The notes under the pieces: model-generated
Told to the model about the DNA's origin: nothing
The model's input: only the letters and a program-made list of their open reading frames with translations
Databases searched by the model: none
Part shown: positions 39,277-52,435 of the stretch, piece by piece
Numbering within the stretch: the first letter of the stretch is position 1
Layout of the letters: every line of letters begins with the position of its first letter
Translations under genes and position numbers: made by a program
Origin: Lepisosteus oculatus
Lineage: Eukaryota > Chordata > Actinopteri > Semionotiformes > Lepisosteidae
Reading direction: 5' to 3'
Length of the DNA stretch: 64,000 bases
NCBI RefSeq assembly: GCF_040954835.1
Contig: NC_090698.1
Span: 38,307,501 to 38,371,500 of the forward strand

Positions 39277-39594
39277 GATCCATCCATTTTCAAATCACTT
39301 AATCCAATTCAGGGTTGCGGGTTAGCTTGTGTCTATCCTGACAAGCAACAGACACAAGGCAGAGTACACCCTGAATGAGATGCCAGTCCATCACAGGATA
39401 GACACATACAAACACACACACACTCAGGTCAGTTTTCTCAGAAGCTGAGAAACTGGAATACCCAGAGAAAACCCACTGAAAACTGGGAGAACATACAAAC
39501 TTCATGCAGGTAGGAGACTAGCTCCAGAATTTTATCCAGGGCCCTAGTGGTGTGAGGCAGCAATGCTGACCACTGCATCACTGTAACTCCAATC
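39277..39594 (-). mobile_element. tRNA-type SINE copy
   Basis: Full-length-like minus-strand copy: tail CCATCCATTTTC at the left, then AGAGTACACCCTGAATGAGA, CACACACTCAGGTCAGTTTT, GAGAACATACAAACTTCATG, and head AGGCAGCAATGCTGACCACT at the right. Flanks ATTCAATAATA (39266-39276) and ATTGAATAATA (39595-39605) differ at one base and look like a target duplication. Confidence 0.85.
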
Positions 39595-40283
39595 ATTGAA
39601 TAATAATTACTAAGCACCACTAAATAACCACTGTGCCACCCATTATCTCTATTCTTCTTATTATTATTACAGGTTTAGGTGACTGGGAAGTGTCTCTTAG
39701 ATATTTGCTAAAGTTTGTGACACCTGGCAGAGTAAACACTTATAGCTTCAAAGCAGAAAAGACGTTTGCAATTAAAAACATTGACCTTAGTATTCCTAGG
39801 TACTGTAAGTAGTGAGCGAGTAATTGATTATTTTTATTTGCTTTGGTGACACTGATTGTACCCATTGGTCATGCCAGTAAAGCATCTTGAATTGAATTGA
39901 AGTGAAATTGATTGTCAATGAACAATACAAAAACATACCATTTAAGATCACATTAAGGGCACAGAGAGACAATGAGAAACAAGAAGAAGGAGAGGAGGAG
40001 AAGAACAGAGAGAAGAGAGGAGTTTGCACCAGGTGAGAGCCCCTACAAACAGATCCTGACTGGAGCTAAATATTTGAACCTTGCTAGAGAGAGCTTGCTA
40101 TTGTGTGTTGTTTGGAAACCTGGGTTTCCTGGGTAAAAGATACCTTGGTTAGAAACATCTTTCCTGAGTAAGGAATAGAAGGTTTCCTGCATTTATAGAA
40201 TAGAGGGATAGGCTCACATTTATTTTGTGGCATCCAGGGTGCAGAAAGAGAGATTTAACTGCAGGTTGCATTGTATTTATTTA

Positions 40284-40639
40284 TGTCACGACTTGTACCT
40301 TCTCCCATAAGCACCCTGGCATTCCCATACGTACTAAACTCCACACACGCTCATCCCATCCAGGAATTAATTATCCAACCACGTCTCTCTGTCTCCAATA
40401 TTTAAACACTCTTCACCAGCTTACTGATGCTCACTATTGAGAAGTCTTCCACAGCTTTCTCTTGTGCACTCTAATACTCTCTACCTGACTCCTTGATTAC
40501 TCGGCCTGGTTCTCCTACTTTTGACTTCGCTCTTGCCTAACGACTTGGATTTGGAATCTTGGATTTACTTTGCTCTAACTCCCTCCCTCACGGCTTCGCT
40601 CAGGGGTTCCACTACTCACTCCTCTCAGTATTCCTGACA
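40284..40639 (+). mobile_element. solo LTR of a retrotransposon
   Basis: 356-bp unit beginning TGTCACGACTTG and ending TTCCTGACA, with the 5-bp duplication ATTTA on both sides (40279-40283, 40640-40644). It carries a TATA-like CCAATATTTAAACAC. No internal region is attached, so it is a solo LTR left by recombination. Type is probably Ty3/gypsy, judged from its general LTR features. Confidence 0.85.
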
Positions 40640-41066
40640 ATTTAGAAGGCAGCTGATGTCTTATTTGGCCTCTGTAGGCATTACTTAAGAGTTTCATACT
40701 TAGTACAAGTCTGTTTTTTTGGGGGTGATTACAATGTTAGGCCTCTGAAATGCCTTGTCTGTAAATACTGTAGTAGAGTAACTTGTGTGTTGTATGTTTT
40801 TTGTTGTGTGTAGCATAGTCTGTAGTATTGCCATTGTTAATAAATATTTGTTTAACCAGGTGTCCCTGGATTATTACTCTTTTCACCAAAGCTGTGCCAG
40901 AGAACAAAAATTAATGTGCCTCCAATTATACCAACCACTCGAGTTTATTCTGGATAAATCACTTACAAGTTTGGGGTTATGTATCATTATTTTACTTGTT
41001 GACTAAACCAGTCAATTCTTGATTTTCACCATTTTTGTAACCTCCCGTTATTATTATTAATAACCT

Positions 41067-41270
41067 GGAGTGCTGTCTGTGTTAAGTTTGTATGTTCTCT
41101 TCATGTAATAATATATAATGTAGGCTCCAGTTTCTTCCCACAGACTTCTGGGAAAATTGGCACTGGTGTGAGTAGGTGCATGTTTTTCTGTGTGTGCACT
41201 GCAATGGACTGGTGTCCATTATACTGGTGTATATCCTGCCTTAAGTTGCAGGCGTTCTGGACTTGTCTGC
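41067..41270 (+). mobile_element. decayed tRNA-type SINE fragment
   Basis: Recognisable blocks: TTTCTTCCCACAGACTTCTG, GGAAAATTGGCACTGGTGTG, TGGACTGGTGTCCATTATAC and ATATCCTGCCTTAAGTTGCA. Head and ATGGATGG tail are missing. Confidence 0.55.
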
Positions 41271-43484
41271 ATTGAACTGGTTATAGCAGTTCAGTTGCTG
41301 TCCTTATTTGCAATACATACAATACAGTATCATTGTTTGGCTGTTGCATGACTTTTTGTTTTTCCTGTGAGATTCTGCATTCTTGGTACTTTCAAATTCA
41401 GAAATCTGTGCTCTAGGTGTACGTTCAGCATATATATTAACAGCAGGAACTCTGAGAAGGGATTAAGTAGATCAGGAAAAAACCCTTAAGACAAACTCTT
41501 TTTACTCCTCTTCATTGGCTGAACATGACTATACTGTAAGTATCCATTTGAATTAAAGGTAAGTAAAGTAATGGTATAGCAAGTATAAATTACTATTGTA
41601 GTGAATGAAATTCATGTTAGAATGGTACTGTATGAAGAAACCTACAGAATTTTTTATCTGTTTCTAGATATTTAGCACTGTTTCTAACATTTATCCTGTT
41701 TTAATTTCGTAGACTTAACATGAAACCAAAATAACATTACTGAATCCATGAGTCAAGCAATTTAACCAATTAAATCAGGCACATGACATAAATGCAACAA
41801 TATTAAAGCTTTATAAGAAATCACAAGGGTAAGAAGCATGACTTAAAATATCAGCCTAGCAATAGTATCCAAAGATACCCAAAGACATCATGGAGCTTTC
41901 ATTGAGTCTATGAAAGATCAGTGAAAGCCTCCATGTATAGTTCCTTTTATTTAGCTTGGTCACTGCTTCCCATGTCGATACAACTGTTTTATTAACTATA
42001 TTTAACTTCTTCATTACACAGTTTGGTTTTGTTGGTTAGAGCTTAATACAGAAGAGATGGGAAAACTGCAAAGTATTGAAACAAAGTAGGTTTCATTGAA
42101 GCAAGAATATTTTTCAAATAGTTTTGATGTCAGTTGCATTTGATTTAAAAATAGCATGACTATACTGTTACTATTGTTATGTTGTATGTCACTTTAATCA
42201 CGTTGTTTATAAACATCTGTACAACGTCTGGAATTACTAAGACAGCACACTTACAAATAGGTGAGATTTATGTCAGGTGAAACAGTGACACAACTATTGC
42301 CAAAAATAACACAGCTATTATCAAATAAACGCATTTTCAAGCAGTAACAAGTTTTACCTATGCACACTAAGTCTAAAAGCAGCTCCATCCCTCCTCTCCT
42401 GGTGCTTTTGAAACTATTTGTGCAGCCCTTTCATAGCTAACCACCACTATTTTTCAGTGTCACATGTTGGATTTGAGCCAGCAGTCTGAACAGGAGCTTC
42501 ATTTAAAACATTTAAACCACAAATGTTCATCAACACTGATTAAATTACAGTGAGCACACTTGTCATGAAATACATTTAAAGGTTTATTTTTTACAACAAC
42601 CTTCACAGTCACTAAACACCCATATCTTGTATAATTATGGTTTTGGCTCAAGCAGATCTCTGCACGTCCATACAATTTTGTGATATGCATAATAAAAGGT
42701 AATAGAAAGTCTTTAATACAATAAGGCAACAACTGAAATGTGTTAAATGCCTGCACTTGGTGAAATATTTTATAGTCTGTTTTGCTTAAAAAAGAGATTA
42801 AAAATCATTGTTGTAGTTTTAGTTTCTCTGTTTCATTCTGAAGTCAAACTCTATATCTATCCCATTGATTCTTGATGGAAACACTAATTTAGAATGAGGC
42901 CGGATGGTTAATTAATGTAGAATATGTTGATGAACCATACATTGGGATCTTCTGAACCTTTTTTGGTTATCTGGTGCTTTTCTCTGGCAATTTTTCAGTC
43001 AGGATTAATCTCTGCACCTCAAATTATGGAAACATACAGTACAAATGTTGCTAAGAGTTGGGTTGTAGTAGAAAGACAAATTATTACACTTGAAAATAAC
43101 TGTTCAGAAAGATTTTTAATAACTTTTCTGTTCCCTTGATTGGTAACCCTGGTGCAGCTTAGCTCCCCTGATTCCTTAGACAAGTGCTTTAATTTTAATT
43201 TCTCCTGATCAGTACACTTAATAAAGCTGGGCTTTTTGGAAGACCTGAATACTGACATATAGTATTCAATATTCAGGGAATAATTTCTGTGAAGAGTTGT
43301 TGAAGATCCTGAGTGATATTGTAGTTGCAGTATCTAGTCCCAACAGGATTGTTGATACCTTTGCACATAATAAAAAAGAGCCATAAAGGGTACTTTTGGA
43401 GTAGTTAACAAGAATATTTTGTGACAGCTCTGTTCAGTGTAATAGTTGAACCCAGTATCTTGAAATACCAGAACTTAAGCTAAT
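41271..43484. other. AT-rich DNA, no gene seen
   Basis: No coding exon or classifiable repeat recognised; short frames look random. Confidence 0.4.
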
Positions 43485-46430
43485 TTTAATCGCCAGCTGC
43501 TTACAGAAGACCACCAAAATTAAGAGACAAACTGGAGACTGAAAGCGATGCCCACCAGGAAGCCATGAATTCTGAAGATCTGAGGATCTGAAGATCTCTC
43601 ATTTGTGAATATATCTGCCATCTGAGGAGTGGAGGGCATTCAGCAGCTTTCAAAGATCTGTCCACAACTACTAGATTAACGGAAAAACCTTGTGAGTGAG
43701 GAAGTCAGCAGATATCAAAGGGACAGTGAGGAGTAGAAGATATCCGTCTAAGAGTGATCTAGAGGCTTTCGCATGCTGCCACATACCCGTCAATATCACC
43801 CCTCAAGTTGGGCAACCAGACATACCTGTGTATCACTTCCAAGGTGAGTTGCATACCAGGGTGTCCAGCCAGCGGAGAGTTCTGGCTCCACTGTAGCACA
43901 TCCGATCTGGTGGAAAGAGGATCAAATAGTTTAGCAGAAGGGATTTCAAAGAGAGCGGGACTGGACTTCAGCTCATTGTTTCCTCCACTGGTAAAAGAGT
44001 ACTGTAGTCCCAAGGATGCAAGTGGGATGATGGGCTGAGGATCTGTCAGGGCTCATGAATCTTTGAAAGTGTTAGCCTTGCCATCCTTCGACACAGAGGT
44101 CTGTAGGAAAGTACAAGATTGAAATTTCCAGCCACTTGGTTTCTGCTATGTATGCTATGTTTTTGTGGTCTGAGCAGCTCCCTCCAAAAAGTTTCTCCAT
44201 TCCCCCAGGGCAAACTTCATAGCCAGAAGTTCATGGTTGCCAACATCGTAATTTAGTTCGGCTGAAGTAAGCTTCCTGGAAAAAGCACATGAGTGGAGAG
44301 TCTGGTGTGGCTCAGAACCTTTGTTCAATGAATCCACATCGAGAAGAAATGTATGATGGATCAGGATGCCTCAGTAGGGAAGCCATAGTAATAATAATAA
44401 TAATAATAAACTTTATTTTATATAGCGCCTTTAAAGGTGGCTTCTCAAAGCGCTTTACAGGATGACAATAACAATAAATAAGAAGACTACAACAATAAAT
44501 AAGAAAATTTCACAAGACAGGACACAATTATAATTACAACAATACAACAATAACAATAGAGGAGACCGTGGAAGATGGTATTAAGAAGAGCAGAGGGGTG
44601 AAGAATGGAACCAGTTAAGTAAAGGCTTTTCTGAAAAGGAGGGTTTTGAGTCTGGATTTGAAGGAGTTTAGAGAAGGTGACTCTCTAATATCCTTGGGCA
44701 AGGAGTTCCAGAGCTTGGGGGCATAGCAGGAGAAGGCCCTGTCGCCCATACAATGTAGACGGGCTTGGGGGACAGTAAGGAGGGCAGAATTTGAAGAGCG
44801 GAGGTTGCGAGGTGGGGAGTAGGGCGATAAAAGTTCAGACAGGTATTGAGGTGCCAAGCCATGTAAAGCCTTGTAGGTGAGCATGAGGATTTTAAAGTCT
44901 ACGCGGAATTTGACCGGAAGCCAGTGCAAGGACTCCAGGATAGGAGTAATGTGAACACTTGCACTAGATCTGGTCAGGATTCTGGCTGCTGAATTTTGGA
45001 CATACTGCAGCTTGTTCAGAGTAGATTTAGATACCCCAGGGAGCAGAGCATTGCAGTAGTCAATTCGAGAGAATACAAATATGTTGATCAGCTTTTCAGC
45101 CACAGTTAATGATAGCATAGGGCGTAGTCTTGCGATATTTCTAAGGTGAAAGAAAGATGTTTTGACAGTATGCTGTACATGTGGGTCGAATGTTAAGCCA
45201 GAATCGAATATAACCCCAAGGTTTTTCAATTTTGATTGGAGCTCAAGTACAGAGCCATCTACAGACAGGGTTACAGGACTGGCTTTACGAAGTTGATGGG
45301 GGGTACCAATAAGCATGACTTCAGTCTTGTCACAGTCTTGTACCAGTAAAATGGTACTTCCATGAATTGAAGGCCCTCCATTAGTCTCAGGAGTCAAATT
45401 ACTCTGCCCAGGTTCCTTCTTAGAAAGGGCTGTGACAGATGCCACTATAGAACTGAAATTATGGATACATATGCAATAATAGAAAATCATGAAACATGAA
45501 ATTCAAACTTCTCCAGTTTAGCACAAAGATGCCTCAGATGAAAGACAACCTGTGCAAAGTGCTGGACATGCTCCCATAAGAGTGGAAAAATACAAGAATG
45601 TTGTCAATCTAAACCAACATTAATTTGTAATTTGTTCAGACGAACTTTGAAGACAAACAGGCCAAAGGGTATAACCAGGTATTCATATTAGCTTGTGTTG
45701 AAAACAGTCTTTCACTTGTCACCATCCCTTCTTCATATTCTGCAGGCAATTAATCTTAAAGAGACGTCAGACAAGGCTATTGTTAGAGGCACAGAAATAC
45801 ATCATTCCAGACCGGCAGAACTCCAGGCCGAGAGGTCTCCGATTCCTGTCAGAGATTGTGTCATGCCAGCCGAGGAAACCCTAAGACCAGGGGATAAAGA
45901 AGAGAAGTGACCCATACAAATGAAATGGTCTTACAGTTGTCTTACTAATAAAGAGAAGGAGAGGACTAGCCTGTGTTTCAAAGATTCCTGAACCAATCAG
46001 GAATGTCTGTCCATTGCTTGAGCATAAGCAGAGGTTGAGCACGGTTCCAGAGTAATTCTAAGATGTAAAGCCAAAAAATTATCACCTGCCCCACAGTCCA
46101 CAAAAGCTTCATCATTGACATGATGGGAGTTCTGAGACAGCAGGTAGGGTAAGACTTTGCATGGGTGAAGGGGGAGGGCTAAGGGGATGTAACTCTGCTC
46201 AGTAAGAGCTCTTGCTCTTTCACCAAATTGTGGAGAAATCTCTACAGGCAAGAGACGTGACACAGACTTCCAGCTGAACAACCAGGTGAATCAAAAACAA
46301 GAAGGAACATGTTTTAAAAACATGAAAAATTCCATGGATGGGGTCTCCTTTTCCCAGCAGCAATGCCAGGGCTTCACTCATGCTTTGAACAGTAACTTTT
46401 AATTTGTTCAAGCTAGCTTGCTCTGCCTGG
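43485..46430 (-). pseudogene. decayed Ty3/gypsy retrotransposon gag-pol, split by a LINE
   Basis: Minus-strand remnants in the normal pol order. A gag-like end is followed by a protease-like block (FVDCGAGDNF, about 46130) and a reverse-transcriptase region around 45410-45610, where IDNILVFF stands for the YIDDILVF catalytic area and IHNFSSIVASVTAL is typical. RNase H follows at 44337-44155 ([27 protein letters not shown]), then an integrase zinc-binding region at 44013-43750 (LAGHPG, YVWLPNLRGDIDGYVAAC), and a decayed integrase core continues to about 43485. Stops, shifts and lost His/Cys zinc ligands show it is dead. No flanking LTRs were recognised. Confidence 0.8.
44390..45360 (-). mobile_element. 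5'-truncated LINE (CR1/L2/Rex-type) inserted in the gypsy element
   Basis: Encodes about the last 250 residues of a non-LTR reverse-transcriptase ORF in one frame: DKTEVMLIGTPHQLRKA, LGVIFDSGLTFDPHV, SRIDYCNALL, SLHWLPVKFRVDFKILML, GDRAFSCYAPKLWNSLP. The 3' end is GCGCTATATAAAATAAAGTT followed by ATT repeats. Gypsy reverse-transcriptase/RNase-H sequence resumes on either side, so the LINE landed later. Its open frame has survived better than the gypsy host. Confidence 0.85.
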
Positions 46431-49400
46431 ATAGCAGAGTCATGAAAATCATATTTTCTGCTGTTTGTCTACATTTTAAAGAAAATAATATATGTAAAAA
46501 CTTGCTGGATAAAAGAGAATATTTGTGAATCTGTCAAAGTGGTTATAGGTCATAGAACAGAGTGTCAGAAGGACCTCATTTCAACAGCTACACATTGTTG
46601 CATTTTTGCTCTATATACTGCACATTTTTTATTACTATTGTACACTGTAAAATATATATTGTATGTTGTATTGTATCGTGTACACTAGAAGATACTGTTT
46701 TTGTACTACTTGTCTACCATTGTTGAACAAGCATGATTAAGAATTTTACAAATGGAAAATAAACATTGAATTTGAACTTCATTATTAAAGAAGATTGCAG
46801 TGCTGTATTATAACAATCTATACTCTATGAAGAACAGGTTATACTGGTCTGTCTTGAAATTGTATGAATTATACTTAATACTATGGAATATCCTGTTAAA
46901 CTCTCATTTTATAAATTAATATTTCAGGTGTTACTGAAAGGTTTAGTTCAGACCTCAGTTAATTACAGACATTGACATACTGTAAGGACTGTTTTCTCTT
47001 TTGTTTCAGCAGTAAAAAGGCCATACAATATATGCTGAATTTAAATAATTTTTTAAACAATTAAACATTTTGTTTTTCCTCAGGATTAGAGTGATTTCCT
47101 TATTTGGTTCCATCCTTAAGGAGAGACAAATGCATAATTTTGTGGCTGCCCCAAACTACACTTTGGTTGTATTTCGCCTGTTCATCTGCTAGCGTAGTCT
47201 CTTCCTTCAGCAGCTGTGTACTACACATCCGTACATCTTACCTATAAACCTTTACAGTGTCAACTTGCAAGCCTGTGCTTTGTCTTTGAATGTTTGTGTA
47301 ACAAGGAATATAATTTTCACATTTGTACTTCTTTTCATGCTCTTATTTTATAACCACAAGACTAACCACAACAAACTAAGAACAAAATATAATTTATGTA
47401 AAATACTATATAGCTTTCCAATTAACCTAATTTAGAAAAAAAATCTAAATGCCATTTAGAGTGAAATAAGATAAATAATTGATGATGCAGCATGCTGTGA
47501 TAATCTGGCCATGGGGTTATGGGTAGGGTTATGAGGTAGCTAAGTACCACACTCTCCTGAGACACAGTGTGTCACATCAATGTTTTGCTGAAGCCATCTT
47601 GATCCTAATTATTAATATCTTCATATTTGCTTCAGTTCCCTTTATCATATATGCTTGGGATGACCATACATCTTTTGATTTTGCAGTAATAATAAGTTCC
47701 TAAGATAGGTGTCAAGCATCTTACTTGCTCTTTTTTCAATCCATCTGAAATGATAGCCACAAAAAAGAGGTATACCAATTTAACCCAGCTGGTTTTCATC
47801 CTTTTAATATGATGTCCTGAAATCTGGACTAAATATATCCAAACCTGGCTTTAATATTTTGCAAGATTGAGCGGAAACAATTCAACCTATCTTTTCAAGC
47901 ATACATTCCCTATTAACCTTAGTTTGCATATAAATTGAAATTAAAGAGTTGTGTCTGATATGCAAATTAAAATTGAAACAAACTTGTTTGTTCTAATAGA
48001 CTGTTATATCTTGCTGTATAAAAAGCCTTACTTTTTTAGTTAGAGAAATCAAAAAACAGTCCACAATTCTGACATAAAACAACATTAATTATTCAGTTAA
48101 GCTTTTCTGGCAGTCAGTGCATAACAAAGTGCATAACATAATGTAATGATTCGCTTCACTCAACTAAACACTCATTTAACACCCAAAAGAACTTTATTCT
48201 GAATTGCTTTGATGAATAGCAGAGTTTAAACATAAATTGCCTTTTCTTTTATTTATTTTTATAAATGTATAATGTGCAATCTAACTTTGATAACTACAGT
48301 ACAAGTTGTGTAGTATACTACATGTATAGCAGATGTTTAAGCATCAATTGCTTTCTTTTAAGTTTCTTTTTTAATTATAATGCACAATTTAACATTTGGA
48401 AACTAGCAAATGTGGAGTAGACTACATGTTATTTACAGTTTTCCACTGTTACGGATACAATATTCACTTCAAGGGAGCAATAATATGTGACAAGAGAGCA
48501 GTAAGAGAATATGACATTCAAAACATTTTTGTCCCTAATTTACAACAGTAATTTGCCTTGTTGATGACATTCTGTTAAGTAGTAAAGCTTTTACAATACA
48601 AATGTGTTATAGTGCTACAGTGCTGTCTGTGTCAATGTCCTGAATATTAATGTTGACAGTGAACACTATTTAGAGGGAAACAGGGATTTATCTGTGGGTC
48701 AATTGAAATAAATCTTTCACCGTTTCCTCCAAAGTAAATATGCTGTTTTTCAATATAAACCTTTTTAGGTTTTCGTAGAGTAAATGTACAGTAGTACACC
48801 CAAAACTTTAAAGATATTTGAACATAAGTAAACACAATAGGCCATTGTATAACATTTCTAGAAAAAAAGTATTGATAATAATGTATGTCAAAGGAACACT
48901 ATGAAGCAGCCCTTTTTAAAAAAAGTGAATCTCGGTCTCCTACAGATAAACAAGGACTATTACTTTCTGGCCAATCCCTAACTTCATTCCTTTACCCTAT
49001 TCTGCAGACCAAGCCTGACAATAAAGGAATATTAAACAGTCCCAATTCTCTCTGATAGCTGTGAACTACTCTGGAATTGCTCCGGGAAGATGTTGCTGGG
49101 ATGCAATATGTTGTTTGAGAGCATCCCAGACATATTTAGCGGAGGTTAGAAATCAAGGAGTTTTGCAGGCTGATTCACCCCAGTGATTCACTTCTCTCTG
49201 AAGACTTTGCCAACCCAAAATTTGGACTCAAAACTGCTGCAAACAGACAATGGGAATCTGTTCCTTCAGGGACATAGGGATCTGTGTGGCCAACCATGAT
49301 GATCTGTCCTCACCACTGTAAAGGCTTGTCCCAAAGCTGAAATCCTGAACTAACACAGTGTCAGCATAGCAAATGGTATAAGTCCAAATGGGTATTTAAA

Positions 49401-49990
49401 TGTAATATATAAGTACAAGATTTATATACAATAATATGTTCAGATTCAGACACAATATAGTCAGCCTATGTACTCATTGTTCTTTAGTTTGATTGCTTCT
49501 TTTGGGGAGACAGTATTATTTACTTCTGTTCCTGCTTCCAAATCTCAGAAGAGTCTGCTTGGGATGTTAATCTTTTTCTCACAGGAACTACTGTTTGCTT
49601 ATTGTAATGTGTCTTGTATGTTTTATGTATATTTGCTTCACAAATGAATGCATTTCTCTTTTTGCAGTAATAAACTCACAGTGAAAGACTAACTTTTTGC
49701 CTCTCTACTATTAAGACTTTCTTTTTATACCAATGCATGACCATTCCGATTCATTAGGAGATTGCCATGCACAGCTCTTTTCAACTCTGGCTATTGCAAA
49801 AATATTCCACTACATATTTATCTTACCCTTACTGGCTGAATGGTGTGGAGAACATTATGTCGGAGAACCGACTCACAGTTTGCTTGAGGGTCTTTAGGCT
49901 CTTGGCGAGGAACAGAATCCACAATGTTTTTAATTTCTTACAGGATAATATTGGTAATACCAGTAAGATAAACCGCGAGACGTTGTTTAA
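46431..49990. other. AT-rich DNA, no gene seen
   Basis: Unique-looking sequence with no recognised exon or repeat. The 49000-49330 stretch is less AT-rich and could be an old repeat, but I could not assign it. Confidence 0.4.
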
Positions 49991-52300
49991 ATGCAATTAA
50001 ACATGTATTGCGTTTATCTTACATTAAAAAATATTAAATTAAACATTAAAAATATTGAATATTTCCACCGTAACGCATTTGGAAGTGTTGGCCTCTGTAG
50101 ACTACTGCATCTTTTTTACAGTGACGGTATTTGGAAACGAGACTTCCTACCAGAAAGCTTTGCACTGTCAGTTCTAAACACATCAATCCTCCAAACCACT
50201 TCCACTTTACCGACAAAACGTTAAACACACACAGCAGTATGAAAGGAAATACATTGAACAGTATCAAATACGGTCTCGCTGAAAAAGGCCCCTATCACAT
50301 GATAATGGTCAAATTCTGTACTGCCTCACAGCTGTTAGGGGCGTTACCCTTAGGTGAATGAAAATAGTACCACGTGTCTGATCAGATGACTGCCCTACGC
50401 AAAAGAAAAGAGAGCTTACTCAGTTCCTGTAACAGTGTGTTCGTGATCAAAGTAGGGAGTGGGACAAAAAAGGGGGCTCTTGCTTCATTCTGCAAGAACA
50501 TTAGCCTCGAGAGTCGCAGACTGTAACTCAATTATAAAGCCACCTTTCAGCCCATCTCTGTATAGCACAGGGAATTATACTGAATTTATTTTCTACCGTG
50601 GAAAGGCGGGGAATACAAAGCACTGTGCCATATACAGTACTTTGAATGCATCTGTTATACATCAAATACACAAGAAGCAACTTTACCTTAACGTCTTGAC
50701 TTATTGGAAGATTTACGTCTACTAACCCAGTACATGGATTATCTGGTATGATATTTAATTTTACTTTAATAAATATGTTGATCTGCCTCTTAAATGTCTT
50801 GTTGCAGTCGTGCATAAGTTTCAGCATGGTAGACCAGAGGTTTGCCGAGTTTGAATTCAGAGCAAGCGAATTAAGAATCAATGAGCTCATATAATGTAGA
50901 GAGGTCTGTTTTAGTTTCTTATCAGGCTGACAGATCCATTAAGGGCTAAATTATAGGAATGCTAAGTATGCTTATGGTTGGGCTATTTTGATGTCATGAG
51001 ATCTGAAGAGAGATACGACTCCTGTGATTCGTTTAGAAATCCAGGAGCTTATGCTATGCATGGTTGGGTATAAATTGCAACCCCTGGCACGAAAGTAGTG
51101 AACTCAGAGTTAAAGGATTTTTAATGTGAATTTCACTACCCAGTACAGCTGAAGTGTTTGTTCTTGCGGTTGATCGGTCTGCTGTTACCAGAAAAAGCAG
51201 ACGAAATCCCGCCGTGGTTGGCTATGTGATGTTAAATTACGTGTTGTTGCTTGATTAGTTTTTTAATTTTTGTTTTGTTTTTATACCACATACAGTGTTA
51301 CGGAATGCAAAAACTCATAACTGGGGAATAATAATAATGCAAATCATGAGGTCCAAAAGGTTGTTTTGTAACTTAAAAGGACTTCATTCTAAGAGTATGG
51401 TGCATTAGTAGGTTTCCCAGATACCTTAATTGGATTTTTTCGAGTATAGCTATTAATGGCATTTATAGGATAGAATGTGTGTAGTGAAATAGTAAAAAAT
51501 AACAATTAAAACCTGTTCTTCGCTGTTATCGTTTAGAATCGCTCTATGAATGCTCTTTGGCAGATGTTGTCTGTCAAACGTTTTGGTGTGGTTTTGAATG
51601 GATCTCGGCATTTATTTTGTTCTTAAAACATTCAAACGAGTTGTTTATGTTATAAATACAATATCTTGAATGGAAATACTTCATAATTAAACAATCAAGA
51701 ACCCTAGTGCACAATGTTGTACACTGTTTTAAATCGAAGTTTTCTTTTGCACAACTGAACGTTTTTTTTAAATCGACACTTCATTTAAAGGTGTGTACTT
51801 TTACAGCACATGTATACTTCTTAATTACGTGTTGCAGTGAGTTGGACGATAAATGAAATCAAGAATAGCTTGTAGTTGAAGGCCACTGCCTTTGGAAACG
51901 TCTTGATTTGATGTACCTTTCCTTCATGTGTTTTGTATACTTGAAGCTCTGGCTCGATATCTGAAACTTAAGGCGCGTGTTTTAAATCCGTAAGAAGTTT
52001 TCTTTGTTCTGTTAGTCTAGCAAGGTTCTCGTTCAATTTGTGGGAAAGGTATACATACAGTAATGAAGGGCACACCCAACACCGTGAAAGTCTCCTAAAA
52101 GCGATTTTCCTCTTGATTACAAATGATGCAGTAAATCCTTACATCCTTTTTTTTCTAGCACTCTTGGTGATTGTGCTGTGTGAACATTCAATATATTTGA
52201 TATGCAAGTGGACTTTTCTCCAGTAGGCAAAACTGTGTTGGTTAGCGTTAGCAAAGACGGACATTTATGACAATAAACATTATAGTTTTGTCTATATAAT
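49990..52300. promoter_or_regulatory. CpG-rich stretch, candidate promoter region
   Basis: By eye roughly 50 CpG dinucleotides in 2.3 kb, several times the density of neighbouring DNA (for example clusters at 50505-50530, 51160-51215 and 51965-51990). It holds no recognisable coding exon. In human the gene divergent from HSPB3 is ARL15, so this could be its promoter or first non-coding exon on the plus strand; that is inference from remembered gene order. Confidence 0.35.
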
Positions 52301-52309
52301 AGTGTTATA

Positions 52310-52435
52310 TACTGACGTGGAGCTGCTGGTGCATGCCTGCTGCACTGCAGTAGTGGATGAGTGGGTCTTGTCTTTTATGATTATTTGCACTTTGGGATGA
52401 AAAGTGCAATATAAGTGCAATATAAGTGCAATGAA
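52310..52435 (+). mobile_element. retroposon tail with short tandem repeat
   Basis: CTTTGGGATGAAAAGTGCAA is followed by three copies of a 10-base AAGTGCAATAT-like unit. It is related to the tail at about 24020. Too short to classify. Confidence 0.35.

Noticed and set aside
50459..50725. Coding exon in the CpG-rich stretch
   Set aside because: The translation shows no similarity to ARL15 or any family I recognise and no convincing splice sites.
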